From NCBI GenBank assembly GCA_964035015.1, contig OZ036006.1:3252234-3316233 (forward strand): a DNA stretch of 64,000 bases, read 5' to 3'. The DNA is from Corallium rubrum (Eukaryota > Cnidaria > Anthozoa > Scleralcyonacea > Coralliidae). Made by a program: the position numbers and the translations under genes. The notes under the pieces were generated by a model, which searched no databases, was not told where the DNA came from, and was given only the letters and a program-made list of their open reading frames with translations. This document shows positions 1 to 11,090 of the stretch, piece after piece. The first letter of the stretch is position 1; every line of letters begins with the position of its first letter.

Positions 1-669
1 GATTGAGGGAATTTAAATCACTAATCTACCCCAACGCCATGCTATTAGTTTGTAATCGTATGGTCACAACTAACTGTGGGAGGAATTCTACAAGGAGCAA
101 ATGTACATACATTAAATATTAATATTAATATGAACAAGTAAAGTTGTCAGTTGGGACTATATGGCGTGTAAATAAGAGTTGTAGTTGTCATTAAAATGTT
201 GTTCTCCCAATCAAATGAATTAATAATTTACATATAGATGTGTTGATTGAATTATAAATAAGGAAAGTACTCAATAAAATTATAGGTATGATTAGTTCTA
301 ATCGTACCTAATGCATATAAAGATTAGGTATGATTAGTTACTAATCGTACCTCCTTTTTGTGCATCGGGTAAATTCGACGTTAATTGTGCGTGTGGAAAC
401 AAAAGAAACCGAGGTAGCCATACGATTAATATTATTACAGAATGTACTGAACTTTCTTAAAGATCTGCTATATATGTATACAGGCCTGATATGTATAGAT
501 ATTTTTTTATATATTAAATAACATTGTGTATTTGTGTTCCATGACAGCATATGATTATTAAAATTGATGTGTGGATAATTATTTGTAGTTTATTGTTGTT
601 GGTCATTGTTATTGTGAATAATATATTATAGTTGTAGTATTAATTTTTATTTTGCTAATTTGTTATAAT

Positions 670-701
<32 letters not shown>

Positions 702-1820
702 CGTATTGTTTTTTAATATACAAATATTTATTATAGGACTTTAGCCAAGTGTGTGTGTGTGGGGGGGGGGGGGGGGGGGATGTGCCCTTCTGTCCACCCC
801 TTGATTTGTACACCCATGAAGTGAATACAATAGTTGGGCATTGGCTATACAGTCAACTTTTAAGACACGAAAGGGTTAATAATTCCATCTCACTTCCTAT
901 GTTTTACAGGAAGTGAAGAGATGCAGTACAGATGTCAGTGTTGGAATAACTTGCCTGGGCGCAAGCACCAATCTGAACAGGATTTTTATGATTATAAATT
1001 GATGGATTCTCTTTTGCCAAATAACATTCAAATATGTAGTTTGATGTTTTGCATGTTATCAGTTGTATAATTACATAACAATGCATAATTGTGGATATAA
1101 CTAATAAAATTTTAACAGAGGTATTATCTCACATAGTATACAATTCAAATGCTGTGTCTCAAAGCCTAATTAAATGCCTGGATATTATTCATCCCTTTGC
1201 CTTTGAGTGCTACTGCATGTACATACTGATAGACAGTGAACTCTGTCTAAGACAGACACCCTTGGGCTGGACTTTGTCTGTCTTATAGTTCATTTTATTG
1301 GACTTTGTCTGTCTTATAGTTTGATTACCCATTCACTTTTCTGATGCCCTCTCTAAAGTTGATGTTTTCTTGGCAGGGGGGGGGGGGGGGGATGCTTGAC
1401 TGCAAAAATGTAAGATCAATATTGAGCAACATTTTAATTTTATTCAAGTTCCTTATTTACATATATATATTTAGGATACAGGAAATACACTTTATTTGAT
1501 AAAATAGGAATATTTGAACATTTGACCAGTTATATACCAAGTTTATCAATAGATTCTGGAGGCAATTCAATAAATTATCTCGATTTTGGATTTTGAATTA
1601 ACCTTAATACAAAGAAAAATACAAGATGGTTATTGAATAATAAATTTTAGGCTAGCTTTATTCGCAATTTTATAAAATTTGGGATACAAGTAAGCTAAAG
1701 TATGAAGGAAGAGGGAAATCGTAAACCACTAAACAACAAATAATGTTGATTTCTCAAACTCACCTCACGCTTTTTTCCAGTTGTAACGAATCACACGTTG
1801 CACCACACAACCAAATCATC
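1..1820. other. Intergenic, AT-rich; no gene recognised
   Basis: No coding region can be supported. Visible features are a (GTT)n run at 670-701, a (GT)n plus 20-G tract at 748-779, a 16-G tract at 1376-1391, a short hairpin at 892-918 (cacttcct / aggaagtg arms) and a direct repeat of a GGACTTTGTCTGTCTTATAG-type segment around 1270-1320. The sequence at 275-355 contains two near-copies of a GGTATGATTAGT..CTAATCGTACC palindrome. Confidence 0.6.
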
Positions 1821-2186
1821 CAGGGGCGTAGGAAGCGGGGGGGCCGCGGCCCCCCCAATATTTTATAAAGGGGGGCCGGAATAGCTTTCGGCCCCCCCAA
1901 AAAATAATTGAATTTAAAAAAATTGCATTATAAGTGCGACTTCGATTGCGCTGATCGGCCATTTAATAATAATAATCCATCCTGACTCACGGACAGCATA
2001 GACTCACAAATTATAATGAAAGAATTAATGAAAGGGCCCAACGAAAGAGGTAGAGGAGACTCTGAAAATGCCATTTCCGACGATCTAGAGACTCCAAATT
2101 TTCAAAAATTTTCCGCTCGGCGCCAACCATGGTGGCGTCTCGTGGGAGTCGGCCCCCCTAACTTTATCAAGCTTCCTACGCCCCTG
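1821..2186. mobile_element. hAT-type MITE with exact 8-bp TSD
   Basis: The element starts CAGGGGCGTAGGAAGC and ends with its inverse, GCTTCCTACGCCCCTG. It is flanked on both sides by the 8-bp duplication AAATCATC (1813-1820 and 2187-2194). CA..TG ends plus an 8-bp TSD are the hAT signature. Subterminal runs of C and G (gggggggccgcggccccccc) are typical of related insertions elsewhere in the window. No transposase is present; a 65-codon open stretch inside is not recognisable. Confidence 0.9.
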
Positions 2187-2484
2187 AAATCATCCTTCAT
2201 TGTAAATATCTAAATTCATTTCTGATTTGTAACATAAAATGCATCGAATCAGAAGGATTGAGTAGTCCTTGAAAACTATCTTGAATGCCCATCCGCCATT
2301 GTCATGAATATACGCCAAATAAAGCACAATCTGATCATATTAATTGTCTATGATCGTCACGGATTGTTCTCGTATTTTCTTGCCCATGAGATTTATAAAT
2401 TCTGGATCAACTGTGACGAGTTTTCAACAGTTTTTGTGCATCTAGTCCACAGGGGAAAGTTCATTCCTCGTCTGCGGTCAGATT

Positions 2485-2527
2485 AGTCTGCGAACCCAGA
2501 CGTAATTTACGTCTGGGTTCGCAGACT
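2485..2527. repeat. 43-bp near-perfect hairpin flanked by direct repeats
   Basis: AGTCTGCGAACCCAGACGTAA is followed almost immediately by its reverse complement, giving a 21-bp-arm hairpin. CGGTCAGAT stands at about 2475-2483 and again at 2529-2537, so the hairpin looks like an insertion with a short target duplication. Confidence 0.75.
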
Positions 2528-2632
2528 ACGGTCAGATGCAGCCTAGACATAGGCTTTTCCGTTGGCTGAGCTGTGGCCTATGGGACTGGGAACTAAATTC
2601 GCTTCATGACGTAGGCAGAGTTCATGCTCCGG

Positions 2633-3198
2633 CAGTGTTGCCAACCTTGGGATTTTATCCCAAGATCTTGGGATTTTTTGAAGGATTTGGGATTTTTTTG
2701 GGATTTTTTTCTCAGGGATTCAACTTGGGATTTTTCTTGGGATTTTTCCAGAGCAAACAGTTTCGATTTTAAAAAGCTGATTTCAATGTTAATTATTATT
2801 TTTTAAATTTAGTTGATCATTAGATAATACTCAGTGATCATAATGTATTCGTTTGATTTAGACAAGATGAAGTACTCTCTCCAAATGAAGTATCACTGAT
2901 ACAGTGGGCTCAGATTGCTCAAAAATGTCAAAATTTTGTGTTTTGTCGCAGGTCCCAGGTCCGGGGTGGTCAAAAAATCTCAAAATTTTGTTGCATATAT
3001 GTGAAACACGATGTCGATGCCAACGGGAAAAAATTGGTGCTCACAGTAGTAGCTGCATACTCAAACGGCAATAGAGACCTGGGAACTAGTCAGTAAATGA
3101 AGCTGTGAACCTTGGGATTTTTTGGTAAAAAATAGGGAATCTTGGGATATTTTCAAACCTTTACTGGGATTTTTACGAAACTTGACTTGGCAACACTG
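2633..3198. mobile_element. hAT-type MITE, TSD TGCTCCGG
   Basis: Ends are CAGTGTTGCCAA and TTGGCAACACTG, flanked by the exact 8-bp duplication TGCTCCGG at 2625-2632 and 3199-3206. The interior carries repeated CTTGGGATTTT motifs at both ends, probably transposase-binding subterminal repeats. It is non-coding; the open frames through it are shadows of the T-rich repeats. Confidence 0.9.
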
Positions 3199-3210
3199 TG
3201 CTCCGGAAAA

Positions 3211-3955
3211 GCCTAGTAGATTTCCCAATTCAAAACTGCCCCAAAACTGCCCCCCTCTAGATTCTCAAAGTTGGTGGCGCCAAATCTCAAGTTATTGATA
3301 TTTTTGTCGAGTTAATGGAAGTTCAAGGTATTGTTGAAGCATTTACGATATAAATTGAGTATTTCTGGCATTCTGTGAAAGTTATTTGATTTCCCGAACG
3401 AATCGAATGCATTTTAATGTCAAATGAAGGTAAATTCGTGATTGTAGTGTAAACGTTCGCCACATGCATGGCCAATGCTTCATGATTTTCTGTTGATGTT
3501 TCTCTGAAGATGATTCTGAAATAGTAATATATTTGCTAGGAGTATTTTACGCTTGAAAGATGTCATATTTTCATGTGTCTATAAATAGTCGAATCCACAA
3601 TTGCTAAACATCATTTTAACTTAATATTATGGTTGAAATATAGATTTGATATTTAAGTGGTTGCTCGATGTCAATGGTTGTAAGACTTGCAATTGTGAGA
3701 AAAATGAATAAATACAGTGGTCTGGGACGAATTCACCTTCATTTGGCATTAAAATGCATTCGATTCGTTCGGGAAATCAAACAACTTTCACAGAATGCCA
3801 GAAATACTCAATTTATATCGTAAATGCTTCAACAATACCTTGAACGTCCATTAACTCGACAAAAATATCAATAACTTGAGATTTGGCGCCACCAACTTTG
3901 AGAATCTAGAGTGGGGCAGTTTTGGGGCAGTTTTGAATTGGGAAATCTACTAGGC
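3211..3955. mobile_element. Palindromic MITE with arms of about 225 bp
   Basis: GCCTAGTAGATTTCCCAATT at the left is repeated in inverse at the right (to 3955), and complementarity continues for about 225 bp into each arm, separated by roughly 300 bp of unique spacer. No ORF is recognised. Confidence 0.8.
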
Positions 3956-4053
3956 CTTCTATTTCCCGTTGTCTCTCCCCAGTCCCCTCGGCCATCCCGG
4001 CTTCAAATTTATAACTCCCAAATAGGAAATAGAAGGCCTAGGTCTAGGCTGCA

Positions 4054-4692
4054 AATGAATCGATTTTAGCGTTAGGACCATGATGCTTTGCGTGACTTGT
4101 CCAACCTCCTCTGATCAATCAGCTCGCATGCGAGCCCACAATACTTTAGGCTGCGGTGTAATGAATTTGCTTGAATTTTAATACACGAAGTATTTGCTAA
4201 CTTGCCAAACCGTACGATTTGAAAATCCAGCCATCCAAAGCCATCCAGGTTTGTGAATTGATTCATAAGTTGTCAAAGGTAAGACGTTCAGTAAATATAA
4301 CTCATACTTGACTTCTCTGCTCCCTGTGCTGGCGTCCCAAAATAGTACTTTGTTTTGCTTGGAATTTGTGATGCATATTTTAACTAGTAAACCTTTCTTT
4401 TAAAATTAGTAAGAATAGATGGGGATTTTATCGTATTGTTGCTTTGTCGTATTTACAGGCAGTTCGATTATCATTTTAAGCTGTATTAATCCTAAACTTT
4501 GAATATACTAGGGTTTTTTTTAAGCTTGTCAGTTTCAACCAGGTTGTCATGCTCACGCTCACGAATTCTCCTCGAATATGTCATCGTCACGTTCATTCAC
4601 GATGTTTGTTCCAGAAGCGTTTAGCTTCAGTCGTGAGTGCGCGCGCTATCCTGAAGTTCTCACACCTGATTGGTTAGCATTGGAAAAAATTG
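4054..4692. other. No gene seen
   Basis: Unique-looking AT-rich sequence with no splice-bounded coding segment or repeat structure that I can support. Confidence 0.4.
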
Positions 4693-4895
4693 TGTTACAC
4701 GTTCTGCAACTTGCAATCTACGTTTCAAGTTGCAGCAAAAAGTAGAACCCATCCAACTCTTTTTTCAACTTGCAACACGGCAAAAATAACAAAATCGCAA
4801 GTTGCTACGGGGTGTGACATAGTGCGATTCTTTTTGCAACCTGCAACATTCAGCCTACTTTTTGCAAGTTGTAAGAAAAATCGCATTGTGTAACA
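4693..4895. mobile_element. Short MITE with TGTTACAC termini and TTGCAA motifs
   Basis: TGTTACAC at 4693 is mirrored by GTGTAACA at 4888-4895. Inside, variants of CAACTTGCAA occur five or more times on both strands, which looks like a subterminal-repeat MITE. No coding content is recognised. Confidence 0.6.
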
Positions 4896-4910
4896 GCACC
4901 TAGCCCGCGA

Positions 4911-4981
4911 GCAGACGTTCTTTCGGGGGGAGCCGAGCCGCGAAGCGGCGAGGCGAAAACACGAGGAGAAAGAACGTCTGC
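4911..4981. repeat. Foldback with GCAGACGTTCTTTC arms
   Basis: GCAGACGTTCTTTC (4911-4924) pairs with GAAAGAACGTCTGC (4968-4981). The loop contains a second small palindrome, CCGCGAAGCGGCG. Confidence 0.75.
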
Positions 4982-5515
4982 CGTCAAACCCTATAATTAG
5001 CCTTCCGCCCTTTGACACCTGGCATGTAAACAAACTGCAAGGTTACTCGCCTTCGACGTATCTACACTGGCGAAATAAATGTCTACTTACAATACTCACT
5101 ATATCTTTAATTGACTGCCATTGCTCTGCAATAAAAGGAAACCTCGCGATTTCCTTCTAATCCTATTTAAGTATCCAAGGCAGTTGATTTGCCAATTCTT
5201 TCACTGGCCGCCTTTTCCAGAAGCTCACGTTGATTTCACTGGGATTTTTCTGCTAAACTGAACCCGTTGAAAGTTGAGCAAAACGTCTCGGCCAAGTCGG
5301 CTTCACAGCAAATGACCTTCATTATTTAAAAGTTAACTGAACGATTTTGTCGCAACACAAGCGAAAATATTAAACGATCCCAACCACATTGAAAGTGAAA
5401 GTTAGAAACCGTTGGCCAATCATAATAGAAGCGGAAGTAGCAGAGACATTATAAGCCAATCAGAACATTAGTCCGCCACACGGACTAGAGAATTTATTTT
5501 TGAATGGATTGTCCA
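4982..5515. other. No gene seen
   Basis: No coding or repeat structure recognised between the foldbacks at 4911 and 5516. Confidence 0.4.
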
Positions 5516-5563
5516 CAGACTGTCTTCTCTTCTCCCAAAGCCACCCCCCCTGAAGACAGTCTG
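5516..5563. repeat. Foldback with CAGACTGTCTTC arms
   Basis: CAGACTGTCTTC (5516-5527) and GAAGACAGTCTG (5552-5563) form a 12-bp-arm hairpin around a C-rich loop. Downstream, 5596-5680 (CTCGGGCTACCTGTGGTAG..) resembles 10637-10715, so a dispersed repeat also starts here. Confidence 0.65.
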
Positions 5564-5693
5564 TTTACAGGCTAAACAGCACCTTGAGTGCCCTCTTGTT
5601 ACTCGGGCTACCTGTGGTAGGCCAAGTCTAGGTTTCGGATCGTTTTGTTTTTTTTGGGTGTCACGATTTTGCATTTTTTACTTCCGCTACCAT

Positions 5694-6045
5694 TCATACT
5701 TCCGGTGAGTTGTTAGCTGTGTGATGGAGTGAGGTCCGACTGAGTGAGGCTGTGAGGCATGTTGTAAGCTCTTTGCTCCTTTTGCTTTTGGAGTTGGACA
5801 AAAAGTTGAACAGCCTTTTGATCAAGGTGTTCTTGCACATTGTTGGTAGATTTCGACTTTGTAGTTTAACAGTGATCATATCTGGCTGACAACTGTCTTG
5901 ATCGTAAATATGTTCACCAATGTGAAGTATGCACCACATTCAGCCTTCGAACTGATCTTCCTCGGCCCACTCCAACCTTTGCTCGCGCGGTATCAACCCT
6001 CTGCGATTTTTCCCGAGTGAACGCCCGACCCAGGCGTCTTGTTAG
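5694..6045 (-). pseudogene. Duplicated coding-like fragment, copy A (pairs with 63605-63893)
   Basis: The minus strand here is similar over about 300 bp to the plus strand at 63605-63893, including the block AATGTGCAAGAACACCTTG and a Lys/Arg-rich stretch. Two overlapping open frames (5694-5939 and 5914-6168) cover it, but neither is intact in the other copy. I do not recognise the family. It could be a dispersed gene fragment or an internal part of a transposon. Confidence 0.45.
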
Positions 6046-6371
6046 GTTGAGAATAATATAGAATAGAATAATATAGTCATTCGTCAAGCTCATAAACCGA
6101 AATTCCTTTTTGTTTTTTAGCCTAAGTGGCGGAATGGTAAAAACTGGACAACGAATCGTGGGAATCAACTGGTGGTTAAATTTGCCACTAAACTTTTCTC
6201 GGAAATAGCATTACAGAGACGTTATAATAAGTTGATTTGTAGTATTCATAGCATCTTTTGGGGAAAATTTGGGTGATAAATTCAGAATACAAAAACATAA
6301 AAAAGAGAAAAATAAAGAAGCCATAAGAAGGTTAAATGAAAAACCAATTATTCAGTAGGAATACAATTCTC

Positions 6372-6545
6372 GGTTTTCACTCACGTGATCGCTGGCGCCG
6401 TTGGGGTGGTAAAACAATACAAAATATTTGAATAAGAATAGAGTTAAATTCCCAAAGGATAAACATTGTGCACCAACATGGCCGCCATTTCATTGTTCCT
6501 GTGCACCAACATGGCCGCGGTGACGTCAGATGAAAACCATGCAAG
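6372..6545 (-). repeat. Dispersed repeat, inverse copy of 61303-61483
   Basis: TTTTCACTCACGTGATC followed by GTTGGGGTGGTAAAACAATAC matches in inverse the segment at 61303-61483. A 30-bp unit with CACCAACATGGCCGC occurs twice here (about 6471 and 6503). Confidence 0.65.
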
Positions 6546-7037
6546 TATATATGATAGCAATACTCTAATTTAGCAATGTAATTAGGTTTGAATCGCATGT
6601 ATTGTAATGTATTAAATTAAATTAACATTGCATTGTATTATTGTAAGTAAATGCATGCCATTGAGGGTATTAGTGATTAAAGGGTATAGGCAACAAAAAC
6701 AAAAAAATTCAAAACTCGCAAACCAATGACATGAAGATACAATCTAATGTGTTATTTAAACCCAAAGTATTCCAATTAATAAAACAACTTATTAGCCCAC
6801 AAAGTCGATTTCGTTTGATCTACCGTGGGATATATATCACGAATATCCCGAAAATCGGTGCTATAACCTATATACAGCACTCTTGCCCTTTACTTACGTC
6901 AAATTAATATCACAAGAGAAAACCTCCTTTGTCGGCTAATGAGAAAGTTATTGAACCGACCTTGGTCAATTAGTTGTTTGATAAAACTTTATTAAATAAT
7001 ACGGAACACAACGGAGTAAAAATGTAATGGAGGTTCA
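6546..7037. other. No gene seen
   Basis: AT-rich sequence without a recognisable gene. The last part, before 7038, aligns weakly with exon 2 of the 13993-17741 gene (see the next entry). Confidence 0.4.
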
Positions 7038-7382
7038 GCAAGCATGTATGATAAACAATGTTTGTTGGCAATAATTACTTCCGCCATGTTATGTTTTTAC
7101 CTTCGTTTGTTTATCTGTTAGTCCGTCACTAGCATATCTCAAAAATTATTATACGGCCTTTGTAATATCCTGTGTTCTCATTGGCCAACGCACAGTCCGC
7201 ATAATAATACGCGGTGTGCGGACCACTGTCCGTATGCGGACCGCTGTCCAAGATGTTGGTTTTGCTGGCGTGAATTTCTAAGATTTCCACACTCATTTTG
7301 ATACAAAAACTATCAAAAAACTTAAAATAGCCATGTAATAAACGATTCATTAACAGACCTCGTTCTAGGTTAATAATCTCTT
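7000..7382 (+). pseudogene. Copy of exon 2/intron 2 of the 13993-17741 gene
   Basis: From ATAAACAATGTTTGTTGGC to TTCTAGGTTAATAATCTCTTA this matches 16870-17284, the intron 2 region of the membrane-protein gene. Immediately before it, TACGGAACACAACGGAG..GGTTCAG resembles the end of that gene's exon 2. There is no open frame here. Either an old duplicate fragment of the gene, or a repeat that supplied exon 2. The Penelope-like element abuts its right edge. Confidence 0.5.
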
Positions 7383-7406
7383 ATTGAACGTAAGGTTTCT
7401 AGTAAA

Positions 7407-8210
7407 TTGTTAGAACTTTGTAAGATGGAAAGTTTACCTAAAAACCTCTACCGACGTTTACGCCCTTCTGCTTCAGTGTGTCCTAAATTTTATGGTCTTC
7501 CAAAGATTCTTAAAACGAATGTCCCATTTCGTCCAATTGTGGCTTCACGAGGCTCTCCAACATACGCCTTAGCACAATATCTTGCTACTGTTTTGAAGCC
7601 TTTGGTTGGTAAGTCCATTCACCATGTATTAAATTCTAAGGAATTTGTCTCTGAAATTAAGACACTAAAGTTGGCTAATGATGAGATACTAGTTAGTTTT
7701 GATGTTGTTAGTTTGTTTACGAATGTTCCCATTGAAGAAGGGTGCCTGATTGCAAAAGAAAGACTTCTAATAGATAAAACGCTCGCTACAAGATCGAATC
7801 TTTCTGCAGATCAGGTCTATGAACTGTTAACGCTGTGCCTAAATTCAACTTGTTTTCAATGGCGGAACAGATTTTTCGAACAAACTACTGGAGCAGCAAT
7901 GGGTTCCCCTTTGTCTCCAATCATGGCTAACCTATACATGGAGGAATTTGAGAAGAAGGCTCTTGCAACTGCCCCGTTAAAACCAGGTATGTGGAAACGT
8001 TATGTTGACGATACGCTAAGTACCTGGTCACACGGTTTGAATGCTTTGTCTAATTTTCTTGACCACCTTAACAGCATACATCCTTCAATCAAATTCACTA
8101 TGGAATTACAAAATCAAGACAAATCTATCCCATTCTTGGACGTTTGGCTTTCCGTTAAATTAGATGGGACTTTAAAGTCATACTGTGTATCGAAAACCAA
8201 CACACACTGA
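7407..8210 (+). pseudogene. Penelope-like reverse transcriptase core (broken)
   Basis: A 267-codon open frame carries the RT fingers/palm: a YGLPKI motif and PFRPIVASRGSPTY block, motif A SFDVVSLFTNVP (first catalytic Asp), motif B TGAAMGSPLSPIMANLYMEEF, and motif C YVDDT (catalytic Asp pair). These are diagnostic of the Penelope RT class, which uses YxDD and the GLPKxHK-type fingers block. The frame has no true N terminus: coding similarity extends upstream to about 7383, where the element is truncated. It ends at a stop caused by a frameshift near 8200, after which the same domain continues in another frame. It is not functional as it stands. Confidence 0.85.
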
Positions 8211-8745
8211 CAGATACCTTAACTACACTTCATTCCATCATCCAAGTATTAAATCATCTGTGTGCAAACTCTCTTTCATCGAGCGCGAACAATTTGTGAC
8301 GAAGAACATCTTCAGGAAGAATTAGATCACCTTAAGTTGGTTTTAACTAACAACGGTTTTCCTGAGAAGATGATTCAAGCTTCTAGGACTCCTTCGGTAC
8401 ATCCAGAGCCGAATACACAGCCCCAGCAAGAACCACCTTCAGTTTCTCTTCCGTATATTGGACCAGCATCTCACAAGATTGAGAGGATTCTAAATCGTGC
8501 TGGTATGAAGGTATTTCACAGTAGTCAACACAAATTGTTCAAGGTACTTTTCACACAAAGATGAAGTGGATAGCTTATCTAAGCCTGGAGTGTATCGCAT
8601 TCCTTGTGAGTGTGGCTTGGTATACATCGGAGAAACGGGAAGGATCTCTCAACTCGCCTGAAGGAACACAAGACATGTTGCATAAAAGCGCAACAAGAAA
8701 AGTCTGCTGTTGCCAAACACGCTTGGAAGTATGACCATCGTGTTA
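8200..8745 (+). pseudogene. Penelope-like linker and GIY-YIG endonuclease (broken)
   Basis: After the RT frame stops, coding continues in other frames: an open stretch at 8262-8564 (thumb/linker, Pro-rich around 8410-8440), then GVYRIPCECG and LVYIGETGR at about 8597-8650, which is a GIY-YIG nuclease core with the usual Cys pair. A further single-base shift moves the following TRLKEHK block (conserved Arg and His) into another frame. At least three frameshifts separate the parts. In intact Penelope-like elements this domain nicks the target DNA. Confidence 0.8.
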
Positions 8746-8866
8746 GGCCTAGGTCAAACGTCGCTCTTCTCATGCACCGAACCTAATGATAATGAGCTAA
8801 ATCTTTTGTTTATGCTGATTTGCATTAGGTTCGGCGCATGAGAAGAGCGACGTTTGACTTAGGCCT
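8745..8866. repeat. Foldback inside the Penelope-like element
   Basis: AGGCCTAGGTCAAACGTCGC at the left and GCGACGTTTGACTTAGGCCT at the right are inverse copies (arms about 44 bp including the CATTAGGTTCGG part) around a 40-bp AT-rich loop. It sits directly after the endonuclease frame, so it is an insertion or an inverted duplication of the end of that frame. Confidence 0.75.
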
Positions 8867-9134
8867 TAATTAGGAAGAGTCATCACGCTTAGCCAGCGAC
8901 AAGCAATACTTCACGCGAAGAACAAGAGAATCCATTGAGATTGCAAAACATCACACTATTTCTCAGGAGGGACAGCCATTAAATAGCACGTGGCGTGCCC
9001 TATTCGGAGAACATTCTTGATTTTGTTTTCTAATTAATAAAATTAACGTGATACGCCACTGTATTCTTACGTGATTTAATTGATCAGTTGCTTAGTTTGT
9101 AAATGACGTGAGCCAACAATTTGTTGTCATTGCT

Positions 9135-9164
9135 CTGATGAACGCCTGAGTCAACAGGCCGAAA
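9135..9164 (+). ncRNA. Hammerhead-like ribozyme core of the Penelope-like 3' region
   Basis: CTGATGA (9135-9141) and GAAA (9161-9164) enclose a 5-bp stem GCCTG / CAGGC, the order of the hammerhead core (CUGANGA, stem II, GAAA). Penelope-like elements are known to carry hammerheads. Reservations: stem II is offset by extra bases after CTGATGA, and I could not pick out a convincing stem III and cleavage dinucleotide. It may be degenerate. Confidence 0.5.
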
Positions 9165-9479
9165 GCTTAGCAAAGAAATATTTTACGTGGTGTTTCCACA
9201 AAACTTACTTAAACTAGTTATTATTGTCGTCTTTCAACTCTATATACTCCGTATCAATACCTTATTAATAATTTATTTAAATAGAGGTAAAGTGGAAAGG
9301 TGGTAACACATTTACTGAATTAGTGAGAAGAATTACAGTCAGGGACTGTTTAATTCACTCGAATTATTATTATTATACACGAAATCGGAGTTTCGACTGC
9401 GCATACAATCTGAGTCGGGGTTGCATAGGGGCCCAAATTGAAGAGGAAACTAATTTGCATGTGGGCCTAAATGAAACTA

Positions 9480-10310
9480 CGATTTGGTCTATTATTTTGT
9501 TTAATTTATTCGATTATCTTGGTGTTCGCATTAGTAATAAAACCCTTTCATGGAACAACACATTAACAAACTATGTCAACGAACATATCCTAAATTTGGT
9601 TTATTGAACCGTCTATCTCTATTCTTACCAAAAACAACTTTACTTCGAATCTATAAACAAACCATATTACCCATACTAGACTACGGTTATATTGTGTGGC
9701 ATGAGTGCGGGTCAACTCAAACAAAACGGGTAGAAAAACTGCAGAACCGTGCCATGAGAATTATCCTCCATCAAGGAAGGCAAAAATGTACACAGGAAAT
9801 GCGTAATGAGTTGAAGTTGTTGTCTTTGAACAGCAGGCGACGTTTTTTTACGATTTCTAACAATTTTTAAAATACTACATAATTTGGACTGCCCTGATCA
9901 ATTAAGAGATATTTTTAAATTAAGGCTTAACACGCATGACTGGGACTTGCGAGACAAAACGTTATTAGATCTCCCAAAGTTAAAAAGTGCAATAGGGCAA
10001 TCCATGTTCAAGTATGCAGCTGCAAAGGATTGGAACTCTTTGCCTTCGGAATTCAGAGAACTTACATCTATGTCTAGTTTTAAACGTATCATTTTCATAC
10101 ACCTATTAGAAACTGACAGTAATACTCACATTTGTAGTTTATAAATTTCCTATAACTGTTATTTTCCTTAATTTTGTTCACTTTATATTAATGATTAGTT
10201 ATTATTTATAATTAAGCACTGCATATTCTCCTGTTAATACCAGCGTTTATGCTGATAGGATCTTCAATAGTTTTAATAAAGATTTTATTATTATTATTAA
10301 TTCTTCAAGA
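9480..10310 (+). mobile_element. CR1/L2-type LINE, 3' end only
   Basis: A YLGVRISNKTLSW block (about 9518), then the thumb-like stretch of a non-LTR reverse transcriptase (9550-9870, LLRIYKQTILPILDYGY.. and EKLQNRAMRIIL), then the C-terminal tail with KDWNSLPSEFR (9884-10144). The three parts are in different frames, so the copy is dead. It ends with AATAAA (10275) and a (TTA)n tail (10284-10300), as CR1/L2/RTE-type LINEs do. The 5' part and catalytic residues are absent. Confidence 0.8.
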
Positions 10311-10312
10311 AA

Positions 10313-10420
10313 TCTTTACCAGCTTTTCACTTTCATGCTCTATCTAAAACACTGCCACGTAGCACTCGTTTATTTAAAAACATTGTAACACTCTACCAAC
10401 TTCAACCCGTTCTCTTCCAT
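10313..10420 (+). repeat. Dispersed repeat (also 13716-13790 and 57288-57420)
   Basis: The string ACTTTCATGCTCTATCTAAA followed by ACACTGCC recurs at 13733-13760 and, in inverse, at 57290-57320. The 57-kb copy continues into a CGAAAGACTGCTCGAAGCGT-type segment like the tails of Penelope-like elements, so this family is probably related to them. Confidence 0.5.
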
Positions 10421-10636
10421 CCGTTACTTCTTTCAGATCGGCTCTCTACCGCCACTATAATCTATATGTCTGCCCTGAATTCTATCTTCGACAGTGGCAA
10501 CATTTCAACCTGGAAATCTATTTGCTCTAAATGTTCGTCCACCCATAATCTGGCTTCTTTATATCGTCAATGCTGTTCTTAACTTTCTTACTTTTCACTA
10601 AAGTTGGGTTTTTTTTGTTTAAATATATTATTATTC

Positions 10637-11090
10637 GGGCTACCGCAGGTAGACGAGTCTATAGATTTTGGTCGCGTTGGTATTATTATTATTGTTTTTT
10701 GGGGGTCGCGATATTGCCCCAGCAGGCTTTGCGAAACCGAGATTTCACTTTCATGGCGAGTTGTCTCTTGAATGAAGCTGTTCTTGCCATTTTATCGATG
10801 TTTTTGAATATTTCCACGACATTTCTTGGCACCCTACCCAGCAGTCATCTCAAAGAAAGATGTCAGAGTAGTCGGACTGTCAGCGAATTAAGGTGTATTA
10901 AAAATAATCGGAAACTTTAAACTGAAGGAGTGAATGACGTCAGAGAACAGTCATATTTAATAATTGGGTTTGGCCGAGTTGTCTCCGGATGATCAGTAGT
11001 TGTCTCTTTCGAACGAAGCTTTTATTGCCATTTTATCGATGTTTTTGAATATTTGCAAGACATTTCACTGTTTCCCTGTTGTTTACTTGT
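10637..11090 (+). repeat. Imperfect tandem duplication, period about 245 bp
   Basis: A block with GCCATTTTATCGATGTTTTTG followed by AATATTT occurs at about 10785 and again at about 11028, each preceded by GTTGTCTCTT and a GAA..GAAGCT segment. No gene is recognised in the unit. Confidence 0.55.

Larger units (their letters stand above)
2537..4053. mobile_element. Nested foldback complex with outer inverted repeats
   Basis: The segment TGCAGCCTAGACATAGGC (2537-2554) is matched in inverse by GCCTAGGTCTAGGCTGCA (4036-4053). Inside lie a hAT MITE (2633-3198), a 745-bp palindromic MITE (3211-3955) and a small inverted pair GGCCTTCTATTTCC / GGAAATAGAAGGCC (about 3953-4038). The order suggests repeated insertion of elements into one foldback element. 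Confidence 0.6.
7383..9215 (+). mobile_element. Penelope-like retroelement, 5'-truncated and frameshifted
   Basis: The element retains a reverse-transcriptase core (7407-8210), a linker, a GIY-YIG endonuclease (about 8560-8740) and a 3' region with a hammerhead-like core (9135-9164). RT plus C-terminal GIY-YIG defines Penelope-like elements. It is dead: 5' truncated at about 7383, frameshifted near 8200, 8555 and 8645, and interrupted by a foldback at 8745-8866. Its 3' region recurs at 24878-25250 and 33972-34112. Confidence 0.85.
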
